Origin: an uncultured Pelagibacteraceae bacterium
GTDB taxonomy: Bacteria > Pseudomonadota > Alphaproteobacteria > Pelagibacterales > Pelagibacteraceae
Direction of reading: 5' to 3'
DNA: 32,401 nucleotides
Assembly (NCBI GenBank): GCA_902554035.1
Contig: CACDMX010000010.1
Location: forward strand, 1 to 32,401
Positions within the stretch are counted from its first letter, which is position 1, and each line of letters begins with the position of its first letter. Position numbers and translations under genes: made by a program. Below the pieces are notes generated by a model. That model did no database searches. It saw only the letters and a list, made by a program, of their open reading frames with translations, and had not been told where the DNA came from. Shown piece by piece: positions 17,578 to 25,577 of the stretch.

Positions 17578-18951
17578 ATGACTTTAATTAAAAAAATAAA
17601 AGATAAAAAAGTCAATTTTGAATTTAATAAAGAATACATTAAAGTTGTCACAGAAAAAATAGCTAATAATGATGCGCTATTTATTAATAATTCTTTTAAT
17701 GAAATGCATCCATCTGATGCAGCTGATATTATCGAGCATCTAAGCGACAACGATCGTGAAAGTTTAATCAAACTAAACAATTTTAAAATTGATCCAGAGG
17801 TTTTTGTCGAGTTAAATGAGTCAATCCAAAAAGAGATTATTAAGTATTTATCTTCAGAATCAATTGTAACAATTTTAAAAAATTTAGACTCAGACGATTC
17901 TATACAAATTTTAGAGAATATAGATGAGAAAAATAAAAATTCTATTCTTAGATCTTTGCCACCAAAAGATCGCTTTGCCTTAATGGAAAGTTTAAGTTAT
18001 CCAGAAGATTCTGCAGCTAGATTAATGCAAAGAGAGTTTACTGCTATTCCAAGTAACTGGTCGGTAGGTCAAACAATCGATTATCTAAGAGAAAACAAAG
18101 ATTTGCCTGAACAATTTCTTGAAATATTTATAGTTGATAATGAATTTCAACCTATTGGAACGGTTCCATCTTCTAAAGTTTTAAGAACACCAAGAGAAGC
18201 AAAGATGATATCTATAATGAATGAAAGTCAATTATCTATACCCGTTGAAATGGATAGAGAGGAAGTAGGACACTTATTCGAGAATTACAATCTTAATTCT
18301 GCTTGCGTAGTTGATAAAAATAATAAGCTAGTAGGAATGATAACTAGCGATGATGTATTGACAGTATTAAAAGAAGAAGCTGAAGAAGATGCATTAAGAT
18401 TAGCAGGTGTAGGCGATGAGGAAATAACCGATGGTGTTTTTACTAAAACAAAAAGAAGATTTAATTGGCTTCTGTTAAATTTATTTACAGCATTTCTAGC
18501 AACTTGGTGTATTAGTTTATTTGGAGCTACTATTGAACAAATGGTAGTCTTAGCTTTTTTAATGCCAATTGTTGCATCAATGGGTGGTAACGCTGGTATG
18601 CAAACCTTAGCTGTTACAGTAAGAACTTTAGCGACCAACGATCTAACAAAAAATAATTTTAATCAGAATATTTTAAAAGAATTTAATATCGGAGTATTAA
18701 ATGGAATTATTTTTGCAATTATAAGTTCGTTTATTGTACAATTATGGTTTAATGATATTCAGTTATCATTAATAATATCTATTTCAATGGTGCTCACAAT
18801 GGTTGTTGCGGGTCTTTTTGGAATTTTAGTTCCAGTAACACTTAAAAAGATGAACATTGATCCTGCTATAGCATCAAGTGTCTTTGTTACTACAATAACA
18901 GATGTTATTGGCTTTGTATCTTTTTTAGGTGTTGGAGCTTATTTTTTATAA
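17578..18951 (+). CDS. mgtE: magnesium transporter MgtE
   Basis: MgtE is an inner-membrane Mg2+ channel gated by cytoplasmic Mg2+. The 457-residue protein has the MgtE N domain (about 25-130), a pair of CBS domains (about 140-262, including VGMITSDDVLTVL) and five C-terminal membrane segments from about 290 to 457. The pore signatures PIVASMGGNAGMQTLAVTVR (about 325-344) and DPAIASSVFVTTITDVIGF (about 428-446) are intact. Asp442 is the likely ion-coordinating acid. It forms its own short transcription unit, diverging from lipB. It converges on panC with three bases between stops and no recognisable terminator. Confidence 0.95.
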   Translation: MTLIKKIKDKKVNFEFNKEYIKVVTEKIANNDALFINNSFNEMHPSDAADIIEHLSDNDRESLIKLNNFKIDPEVFVELNESIQKEIIKYLSSESIVTILKNLDSDDSIQILENIDEKNKNSILRSLPPKDRFALMESLSYPEDSAARLMQREFTAIPSNWSVGQTIDYLRENKDLPEQFLEIFIVDNEFQPIGTVPSSKVLRTPREAKMISIMNESQLSIPVEMDREEVGHLFENYNLNSACVVDKNNKLVGMITSDDVLTVLKEEAEEDALRLAGVGDEEITDGVFTKTKRRFNWLLLNLFTAFLATWCISLFGATIEQMVVLAFLMPIVASMGGNAGMQTLAVTVRTLATNDLTKNNFNQNILKEFNIGVLNGIIFAIISSFIVQLWFNDIQLSLIISISMVLTMVVAGLFGILVPVTLKKMNIDPAIASSVFVTTITDVIGFVSFLGVGAYFL

Positions 18952-18954
18952 CAA

Positions 18955-19767
18955 TTAAAAATTATCTATCAATCTCACGTTGTTTAAATAATAAGCTACA
19001 AACAATTTTGATCCTCTAATTTGATTTGTGATTTTAAGATTAGAAATTTTTCTTAGCTCAAGATATTCAATATTAACATTAAACAGTTCATTAAATTTTT
19101 TTTTTTTAATTTCAAGAAATTTTTTAATATTTTTTTGATAAGATAAATTTTTCTTAATAGCAATCAAATTTCTAGCAATTTGTTCAGCAATATTTAATTC
19201 CTTATTTGTTAGAAGCATATTTCTTGAGGATAAGGCAAGTTTGTTATTATTACGCACTGTTTTGCACGAGATGATTTTGGAGTCGTATTTTTTTTCAATA
19301 TATTTTTTTACCAAAAAAAACTGCTGAAAGTCTTTTTCTCCCATAAATATTTTTTGTGGATTTATAATTTTTGTAAAACAATCCATCACATCAATCACCC
19401 CCTCAAAATGACCCTTTCTATACCTAGCACACATGATCTTATCCTTTTTATTAATCTTAATTTTATCAATTCTTTTTGAATTGAAGATATGCTTTTGTTT
19501 TGGAAGAAATACTAGATCAACCTTTAATTTTTTTAAAATTAATAAATCTTTCTTTTGATTTTTAGGATAATTTTTGTAATCGTTTTTATTGTTAAACTGT
19601 TTAGGATTAATGAATATGCTTACAATAGTTTTATTACAATCATTTAAAGATTTCTTTATTAAAGAAATATGGCCCTTATGAAGACTTCCCATAGTTGGTA
19701 CAAATCCCAAGTTTTGAACACTATATAATGCCTCATTTAAATCATTATTATTTAATAAAATTTTCAT
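18955..19767 (-). CDS. panC: pantothenate synthetase
   Basis: PanC joins pantoate and beta-alanine with ATP to make pantothenate, the precursor of coenzyme A. The 270-residue protein contains VPTMGSLHKGHISLI (23-37) with the nucleotidyl-transferase HxGH (His30, His33), GEKDFQQFFLVKKY in the middle, and the KMSKS-like ALSSRNMLL. I chose the ATG at 19767 because the product starts MKILLNNNDLNEAL. An in-frame ATG at 19797 would add ten residues and leave only four bases before galU. No panB or panD is in the window, so whether the pathway is complete cannot be judged. Confidence 0.92.
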   Translation of the reverse strand: MKILLNNNDLNEALYSVQNLGFVPTMGSLHKGHISLIKKSLNDCNKTIVSIFINPKQFNNKNDYKNYPKNQKKDLLILKKLKVDLVFLPKQKHIFNSKRIDKIKINKKDKIMCARYRKGHFEGVIDVMDCFTKIINPQKIFMGEKDFQQFFLVKKYIEKKYDSKIISCKTVRNNNKLALSSRNMLLTNKELNIAEQIARNLIAIKKNLSYQKNIKKFLEIKKKKFNELFNVNIEYLELRKISNLKITNQIRGSKLFVAYYLNNVRLIDNF

Positions 19768-19801
19768 TTGTATAAAACTTTTTAATAAGTAAAACATTTA
19801 A

Positions 19802-20617
19802 ATGATTAAACAAGCAATTATTCCGCTAGCAGGATTAGGTACTCGTTTGCTGCCTTTGACAGGTGTATTTGCCAAGGAACTTTTGCCGATTCATGGAAAA
19901 CCAGGTATTGAATACATTCTAGATGAATGTATAGAAGCAGGAATTAAAGAAGTAATTTTTATAATATCAAAAAAAAAAGAGATGATAAAAAAATATTTTT
20001 ATAATGATAAGTTCTATAAAAAAATAATAAGAGAGAAGAGAGACTCAAGAGTTATAAGAGAGTATAAAAAAATATTAAAATATAAAAAGATAATAAAGTT
20101 TGTTTATCAAAATAAACCTCTAGGAACAGGTGATGCAGTTTTGAAAACAAAAAAATTAATTAAAGGTAAATTTTTTTTAATGCTATTGCCAGACGATCTT
20201 ATTATTAAAAAAAATTGTTCTAAATCTATGATAAATATTCATAATCGTTACAAATCATCAGTTATAGCAAGCATGAATGTCAAAAGAAAAACTGTTTCAA
20301 GATGGGGTATTTTTAAGTTGAGCAATAAACTAGATAAAAAAAATTATTTAATTAAAGATGTTGTAGAAAAACCAACTATTATAAATGCTCCATCAAATAA
20401 AGCTGTTATAGGAAGATATATACTTCCAAAAAATATTTTTTCAAAGTTATCAAAACAAATACCTGGTAAAGGTGGTGAAATTCATATTACCGATGCAATA
20501 CAATCATTAATTTATGAGGGAGACAAATTCGTTGCACATAATTTTTCTGGTAAATATTTAGATTGTGGAAGTATGAATGGGTATATTAAATCAAATTTAG
20601 AAATCGCAAAATTATGA
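19802..20617 (+). CDS. galU: UTP--glucose-1-phosphate uridylyltransferase
   Basis: GalU makes UDP-glucose from UTP and glucose-1-phosphate, feeding cell-surface polysaccharides. The 271-residue protein has the nucleotidyltransferase loop GLGTRLLPLT (11-20) with KELLPI (25-30), the metal-binding LLPDDLI near residue 130, and the late VVEKP, GRYILP and GEIHITDAI segments. It is about 30 residues shorter than E. coli GalU but shows no internal break. Its stop overlaps the ugd ATG as ATGA, so the two pathway steps are translationally coupled. It diverges from panC with only 34 bases between start codons. Confidence 0.94.
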   Translation: MIKQAIIPLAGLGTRLLPLTGVFAKELLPIHGKPGIEYILDECIEAGIKEVIFIISKKKEMIKKYFYNDKFYKKIIREKRDSRVIREYKKILKYKKIIKFVYQNKPLGTGDAVLKTKKLIKGKFFLMLLPDDLIIKKNCSKSMINIHNRYKSSVIASMNVKRKTVSRWGIFKLSNKLDKKNYLIKDVVEKPTIINAPSNKAVIGRYILPKNIFSKLSKQIPGKGGEIHITDAIQSLIYEGDKFVAHNFSGKYLDCGSMNGYIKSNLEIAKL

Positions 20618-21912
20618 AACTCTGTATGATAGGAACAGGTTATGTTGGTTTAGTAAGTGGAGTATGCTTTGCTGACTTAGGTAATGATGTTATTTGTGTT
20701 GACAATAACTTAAATAAAATAAAACTACTTAGAAAAGGCAAAATCCCAATCTATGAGCCTGGTTTATCTGAATTAGTTGTTAAAAATTTTAAAAATAAAA
20801 GATTGGAATTCTCTACTGATTTAAAAAAGTCAGTAAAGAACTCAGATATTATTTTTATTTGTGTAGGAACTCCAACTACAAGAGGTGGAAGTTCTGCAGA
20901 CCTAAGTCAAGTCTATAAAGTTGCTAAAGAAATAAGTTACTCAATTAATAAATTCAAAATTATCATAACAAAATCAACTGTTCCAGTAACTACAGGTGAC
21001 GAAATTGAAAAAATTCTTTCTAAAAATAACAACAAAAAAAAATTTTCAGTTGTCTCTAATCCTGAGTTTTTGAGAGAAGGTGAAGCAATAAGAGATTTTA
21101 TATATCCAGATAGAGTAGTAATCGGAACTAGTGATAAAAAGACTGGTAGAATTTTAAAAAATTTATACAACCCCTTAATTTCAAAAGGAGCTTCTTATTT
21201 ACAAACTTCTAGAAGAGCAGCTGAATTAATCAAATATGCTTCTAATGCATTTTTAGCAACTAAGATTACTTTTATAAATGAAATAGCTAATTTGTGTGAA
21301 AAAACCGGTATTAATGTTGAAGATATATCAATAGGTATGGGTCTAGATAAAAGAATAGGGAGTAGATTTCTTAGAGCAGGTCCAGCTTATGGCGGATCTT
21401 GTTTTCCAAAAGACACCAAGGCTATTATTTCAACAGCAGATAAGTTTAAAACCAATTTATCAGTAATAAAATCCGTAATTAAATCAAATGAGAATAGATC
21501 TAAAATCCTACTTCAGCGAGTATATCAAATTTTAAAAAGAAAAATAAGAAATAAAAAAATAACATTTTTAGGAGTTACATTTAAAGCAAATACTGATGAT
21601 ATGAGAGATTCTTCTAGCCTCAAAATGATACCTTGGTTATCTAAAAAAGGAGCGATAATAAAATATTTTGACCCAACTGGTTACAAGAATGAATTTTCAA
21701 AATTAAAAAACGTTACCAACAAAACAACAATTAAAGAGGCGGTTCAGGGATCAGATCTTGTAATTATACATACTGAATGGAATGATTTTAAATCCATTAA
21801 TTTTAAAAATTTAGTTAAAGGTAAAAAGTTTATTATTTTTGATATGAGAAATATATATTCCTCAACAAAAGTTAAAGATCAGGGATTAAAATATTATAGT
21901 GTTGGAAAATAA
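20614..21912 (+). CDS. ugd: UDP-glucose 6-dehydrogenase
   Basis: This enzyme oxidises UDP-glucose twice with NAD+ to UDP-glucuronate, a donor for surface glycans. The 432-residue protein has an N-terminal Rossmann fold (GTGYVGLVSGVCFADLGNDV, 7-26), the SNPEFLREGEAIRDF segment (148-162), and the catalytic cysteine Cys263 in YGGSCFPKD (259-267). The C-terminal UDP-binding domain contains TFKANTDDMRDS. It overlaps galU by four bases and so uses the product of its neighbour directly. It ends three bases from the convergent ridA stop. Confidence 0.95.
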   Translation: MKLCMIGTGYVGLVSGVCFADLGNDVICVDNNLNKIKLLRKGKIPIYEPGLSELVVKNFKNKRLEFSTDLKKSVKNSDIIFICVGTPTTRGGSSADLSQVYKVAKEISYSINKFKIIITKSTVPVTTGDEIEKILSKNNNKKKFSVVSNPEFLREGEAIRDFIYPDRVVIGTSDKKTGRILKNLYNPLISKGASYLQTSRRAAELIKYASNAFLATKITFINEIANLCEKTGINVEDISIGMGLDKRIGSRFLRAGPAYGGSCFPKDTKAIISTADKFKTNLSVIKSVIKSNENRSKILLQRVYQILKRKIRNKKITFLGVTFKANTDDMRDSSSLKMIPWLSKKGAIIKYFDPTGYKNEFSKLKNVTNKTTIKEAVQGSDLVIIHTEWNDFKSINFKNLVKGKKFIIFDMRNIYSSTKVKDQGLKYYSVGK

Positions 21913-21915
21913 AGT

Positions 21916-22377
21916 CTAAATCAACTCAAAAATTGCATCAACTTCCACCGAAACCCCTAAAGGCAAACTATTAGTACTTACTGCAGCTCTAGTATGCATA
22001 CCAGAATCTCCAAAAACTGAAGCTATTAGGTCAGATGCACCATTGATTACTTTTGGTTGATCTATAAAATCATCTGTAGAGTTAACAAAACCAGTTAATT
22101 TTACGCATGATTTAACTTTTGATAAATCATTATCACAAGCTTTTTTAACTTGAGCAATAATACTTAATGCACATCTTTGAGCGGCATTGTAACCAGTCTC
22201 AGTGTTTAAATCTTTTCCAACTTTTCCTTTAATTAGTTGGCCATTTTCATCAATTGAAATTTGTCCTGATACAAATAACATTTTTCCTGAAATTTTTGTT
22301 GCAACATAATTTCCAACAGGTGGTTTTGCTTCAGGAAGTTTTATTTTAAGTTCTTTAATTTTATCATCATAATTCAT
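21916..22377 (-). CDS. RidA family (YjgF/YER057c/UK114) protein
   Basis: RidA proteins are trimeric enamine/imine deaminases that clear reactive 2-aminoacrylate produced by PLP enzymes. Some family members have other or unknown roles. The 153-residue product is a little longer than the classical 128-residue form. It shows the family's LFVSGQISIDENGQLIKGKVG (about 32-52) and the C-terminal HTRAAVSTNSLPLGVSVEVDA (about 129-149), whose arginine matches the substrate-binding arginine of RidA. It is the last gene of the minus-strand group, two bases after topA, with AGGAAA as Shine-Dalgarno. Exact substrate is not determinable. Confidence 0.88.
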   Translation of the reverse strand: MNYDDKIKELKIKLPEAKPPVGNYVATKISGKMLFVSGQISIDENGQLIKGKVGKDLNTETGYNAAQRCALSIIAQVKKACDNDLSKVKSCVKLTGFVNSTDDFIDQPKVINGASDLIASVFGDSGMHTRAAVSTNSLPLGVSVEVDAIFELI

Positions 22378-22379
22378 TG

Positions 22380-24959
22380 TTATTTCCTTTTTTTTAATTT
22401 CTTAGTTTTATCGTATTCTTTTCTTTTCTCAATCAATATTAAAGCATCTTCCATTGTTAATTCGGATGGTTCTTTTTCTTCAGGTATAGTTGCATTAAGT
22501 GATTTATATTTAATATAGGGTCCGTATTGACCTTTCATAACTCTTACAGGTTTTTTATCTTCAGGGTGTTCTCCTAGGTCTTTTATAATTGATGAAGATA
22601 TTCGTCCAGGTTTAGCTTCAGCTATCATTGTGATTGCTCTATTTAAACCTATAGAAAATATATCCTCAACATTATCAATTCTTGCAGACTTATTTTCACA
22701 TTTTAAGTAGGGGCCAAACCTTCCAGTATTTAACGTAATTTCTTTTTGATTGTCAGGATTTGTTCCTAAAGACTTAGGTAATGAACATAAGAATTTAGCT
22801 TTTTCTAAATCAATACTTTCCAGCTCTAAACCTTTTGGTATTGACACATTTTTTAAAAGATCATTAACATTTGTTTTAGATTTTTTAGTTTTTTTCTTTT
22901 TCTTAGTGACTTTTTCAATTTCTATATCATTATTGATTTTTTCATACTGAAGATATGGTCCAAACCTTCCATTTTTTAAATATATATCATTTCCATTTTC
23001 GTGTTTTCCGATTAGCTTAGGTTCTGCCAATTGTGCTTGAGCCGCAGCTTTTGCTTTAGATAATGGTCTGGTAAACTTACATTCTGGGTAATTTGAGCAT
23101 CCTATAAAAGCACCTCCCCTGAAACTATTTTTTAAACTTAGCGTTCCAGAACTACATAATTGACATTTTCTTACTATATTTCCTTCATTATCCTTATCAA
23201 AAATTAAATCACCCAAACTATCATTAAGTAAATCTAAGACCTCTCTAGTTCTTTTTTCTTTTACCTCCGAGACATTGTTATTAAAATCTTTCCAAAAAAG
23301 CTCTAAAACTTTAATCCAACTCTCTTTTCCTGTGGTGATTTCATCAAGTTGATCTTCTAATCCTGCTGTAAAATTATAATCAACATATTTTGAAAATAAT
23401 TTTTCTAAAAAAGCAGAAATTAATTTACCTCTATCTGTCGGAAAAAACCTTTTATTCAATATTTCTGCATATCCTCTGTTGGCAATAGTAGAAATGATAC
23501 TTGCATAAGTAGACGGTCTTCCAATACCCAATTCTTCAAGTTTTTTTACTAAACTAGCCTCAGAGTATCTTGGTGGTGGTTGAGTATAGTGTTGTTCGTC
23601 TAATAATCCCTCAATATTGATAAGTCCTTTAGAAACATCTGGCAAAATACTTTCATCATCATCTTTACTTTGACTGTTATAAATTTTCAAAAACCCATCA
23701 AATTTAAGTACTGACCCACTAGCTTTACAAACAGTATCATTATTTTCCGATGTTATAGTAATGGTGTTTCTATCAAACTTAGCAGACTCCATTTGAGAAG
23801 ATAAAGCTCTACTCCAAATGAGGTCATATAGTTTATTTTGATCTGTACTTAGATATTTTTTAATACTTTGAGGCGTTCTGATAATATCCGTAGGTCTGAT
23901 TGCCTCGTGTGCCTCTTGAGCATTTTTTGCTTTTTTACCAGAATAATTTAAAGCATCTTTTGGTAAATATTCACTACCAATTTCTTTTTGGATATAATCT
24001 CTGAAATTTAAAACTGCATCTTTTGATAAGTTAGTTCCATCGGTTCTCATATAGGTGATCAAACCAATTGTTTCACCCTCTATCTCAATTCCTTGATATA
24101 ATTTTTGTGCAATTTGCATTGTTCTTGATGCACCAAAACCCAATCTGCTGGAAGCGGTTTGCTGAAGTGTAGATGTTGTGAAGGGTCCAGAAGGATTACG
24201 ATTTACTACTTTGCTTGATATATCAGTTATGCTAAACTTTTTTTTTTCAATACTTGATTTGGCTTTATTTATTTCTTCTTTATTTCTAAATGAAAATTTT
24301 TCAATCTTATTGTTATCTAATTGATTAATACTGGCAGTAATATTTTGATTATTTTGATCAGTAAATTTAATACTTAAAGTCCAAAATTCTTCTGGTTTAA
24401 ATGACTCAATCTCATGTTCTCTTTCAGTAATTAATTTTAAAGCTACTGACTGGACTCTTCCTGCGGATTTTGAACCTGGTAGCTTTGTCCAAAGTATCGG
24501 TGAAATATTAAATCCAACCAGGTAATCTAAAGCTCTTCTTGCCATATAAGCATCAACTAGCAGTGGCTCAATTTGTCTAGGGTTTTCAATTCCATGGATG
24601 ACAGCCTTTTTAGTTATTTCATTAAATACAACTCTTTCAATTTCTTTATCTTTTAAAAGTTTTTTTTCATTTAAATATTCTTTTACATGCCAGGCTATTG
24701 CTTCACCTTCACGGTCAGGGTCTGTAGCCAATATAATTTTTGAAGAATTTTTAGCAGCATCAGTTATTTCTTTTAAATATTTTTTAGAGAAACTATCAAT
24801 TTCCCATTCCATTTTAAAATCTTGCTCTGGATCTACTGAACCATTTTTAGATGGAAGATCTCTTATATGCCCATAACTTGCCAAAACTTTATATTCATTC
24901 CCTAGATATTTATTAATAGTTTTTGCTTTTGCAGGACTTTCAACAATGACTAGATTCAT
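22380..24959 (-). CDS. topA: DNA topoisomerase I
   Basis: Topoisomerase I relaxes negative supercoils through a 5'-phosphotyrosine link. The 859-residue protein has the Toprim domain (VESPAKAKTINKYLG at 6-20, DPDREGEAIAWH at 80-91), the type IA core with the catalytic Tyr303 in GLITYMRTDGTN (299-310), and one four-cysteine zinc finger (Cys599, 602, 621, 627). Three C-terminal repeats follow that contain GRFGPYL or GQYGPYI. The single zinc finger plus these repeats is the short-tailed architecture common outside enterobacteria. A weak promoter-like pair lies just before the ATG. ridA follows after two bases. Confidence 0.97.
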   Translation of the reverse strand: MNLVIVESPAKAKTINKYLGNEYKVLASYGHIRDLPSKNGSVDPEQDFKMEWEIDSFSKKYLKEITDAAKNSSKIILATDPDREGEAIAWHVKEYLNEKKLLKDKEIERVVFNEITKKAVIHGIENPRQIEPLLVDAYMARRALDYLVGFNISPILWTKLPGSKSAGRVQSVALKLITEREHEIESFKPEEFWTLSIKFTDQNNQNITASINQLDNNKIEKFSFRNKEEINKAKSSIEKKKFSITDISSKVVNRNPSGPFTTSTLQQTASSRLGFGASRTMQIAQKLYQGIEIEGETIGLITYMRTDGTNLSKDAVLNFRDYIQKEIGSEYLPKDALNYSGKKAKNAQEAHEAIRPTDIIRTPQSIKKYLSTDQNKLYDLIWSRALSSQMESAKFDRNTITITSENNDTVCKASGSVLKFDGFLKIYNSQSKDDDESILPDVSKGLINIEGLLDEQHYTQPPPRYSEASLVKKLEELGIGRPSTYASIISTIANRGYAEILNKRFFPTDRGKLISAFLEKLFSKYVDYNFTAGLEDQLDEITTGKESWIKVLELFWKDFNNNVSEVKEKRTREVLDLLNDSLGDLIFDKDNEGNIVRKCQLCSSGTLSLKNSFRGGAFIGCSNYPECKFTRPLSKAKAAAQAQLAEPKLIGKHENGNDIYLKNGRFGPYLQYEKINNDIEIEKVTKKKKKTKKSKTNVNDLLKNVSIPKGLELESIDLEKAKFLCSLPKSLGTNPDNQKEITLNTGRFGPYLKCENKSARIDNVEDIFSIGLNRAITMIAEAKPGRISSSIIKDLGEHPEDKKPVRVMKGQYGPYIKYKSLNATIPEEKEPSELTMEDALILIEKRKEYDKTKKLKKRK

Positions 24960-24967
24960 TTAATCAG

Positions 24968-24995
24968 AACCTACATAAAACATCTAGATAGTCAA
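24968..24995 (-). promoter_or_regulatory. possible promoter for topA
   Basis: Read on the minus strand, TTGACT (24990-24995) is followed after 16 bases by TAGGTT (24968-24973). It lies in the 37-base gap between plsY and topA. A start about seven bases downstream would fall almost on the topA ATG (24957-24959), giving a leader of only a few bases. The -35 is good and the -10 poor, so this is tentative. Confidence 0.3.
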
Positions 24996-24996
24996 A

Positions 24997-25575
24997 TTAA
25001 TAAATTTTAGACTTTGATTCTGTATTATTTTTTAAGCGTTTTATATTTTCTCTATGGGTATAAAAAATTAAAATAAATAAAATTATGAAGAAATAATAAT
25101 TTCCATTTTCAATAATGAAAAAATGGTAAATTGGTATTATAAAAGATGCCATCAATGATGATAAAGATGAATACTTAGAAATCAAAAAAATAATCAACCA
25201 TGTAGTTATAAATATCAATCCTAGAATGTAATTTATACAAAAAAGAATTCCAATATATGTAGCAACTCCTTTACCCCCTTTAAAATTTAACCAAATAGGA
25301 AATAAATGCCCTAGAAATACAGACAATGATGAAAGAAATATATATTCCGAATAATATATTTTAATAATAAGAATTGGTATGACAGCTTTTAAAATATCTA
25401 GAATTAGTGTGCTATAACCCAACAATTTATTTCCAGTTCTTAAAGCGTTTGTTGCGCCTATATTACCAGAACCAATTTTTCTTATATCTTTTTTTAAAAA
25501 AATTTTAGTTAACAAGAAACCAAAAGGTATTGATCCCATGCAATAACAAATTAAAGCAATTATAAGAATTTCCAT
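24997..25575 (-). CDS. plsY: glycerol-3-phosphate acyltransferase PlsY
   Basis: PlsY transfers an acyl group from acyl phosphate to glycerol-3-phosphate, making lysophosphatidic acid at the inner membrane. The 192-residue protein is almost wholly hydrophobic apart from loops. It carries the three family motifs: GSIPFGF (14-20), GSGNIGATNALR (about 37-48) and GHLFPIWLNFKGGKGVAT (about 89-106). The partner PlsX is not in the window. It lies two bases after the pyrC homologue and 37 bases before topA, so it is probably expressed with the pyrimidine genes. Confidence 0.95.
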   Translation of the reverse strand: MEILIIALICYCMGSIPFGFLLTKIFLKKDIRKIGSGNIGATNALRTGNKLLGYSTLILDILKAVIPILIIKIYYSEYIFLSSLSVFLGHLFPIWLNFKGGKGVATYIGILFCINYILGLIFITTWLIIFLISKYSSLSSLMASFIIPIYHFFIIENGNYYFFIILFILIFYTHRENIKRLKNNTESKSKIY

Positions 25576-25577
25576 TT

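Noticed and set aside
20025..20085. Purine-rich GAGAGA-like stretch in galU as a tandem repeat
   Set aside because: It is a low-complexity coding stretch in the usual variable region of GalU, with no regular repeat unit.
24598..24876. Plus-strand open frame opposite topA
   Set aside because: It lies entirely opposite the conserved Toprim region of topA, and its translation looks like no known protein.
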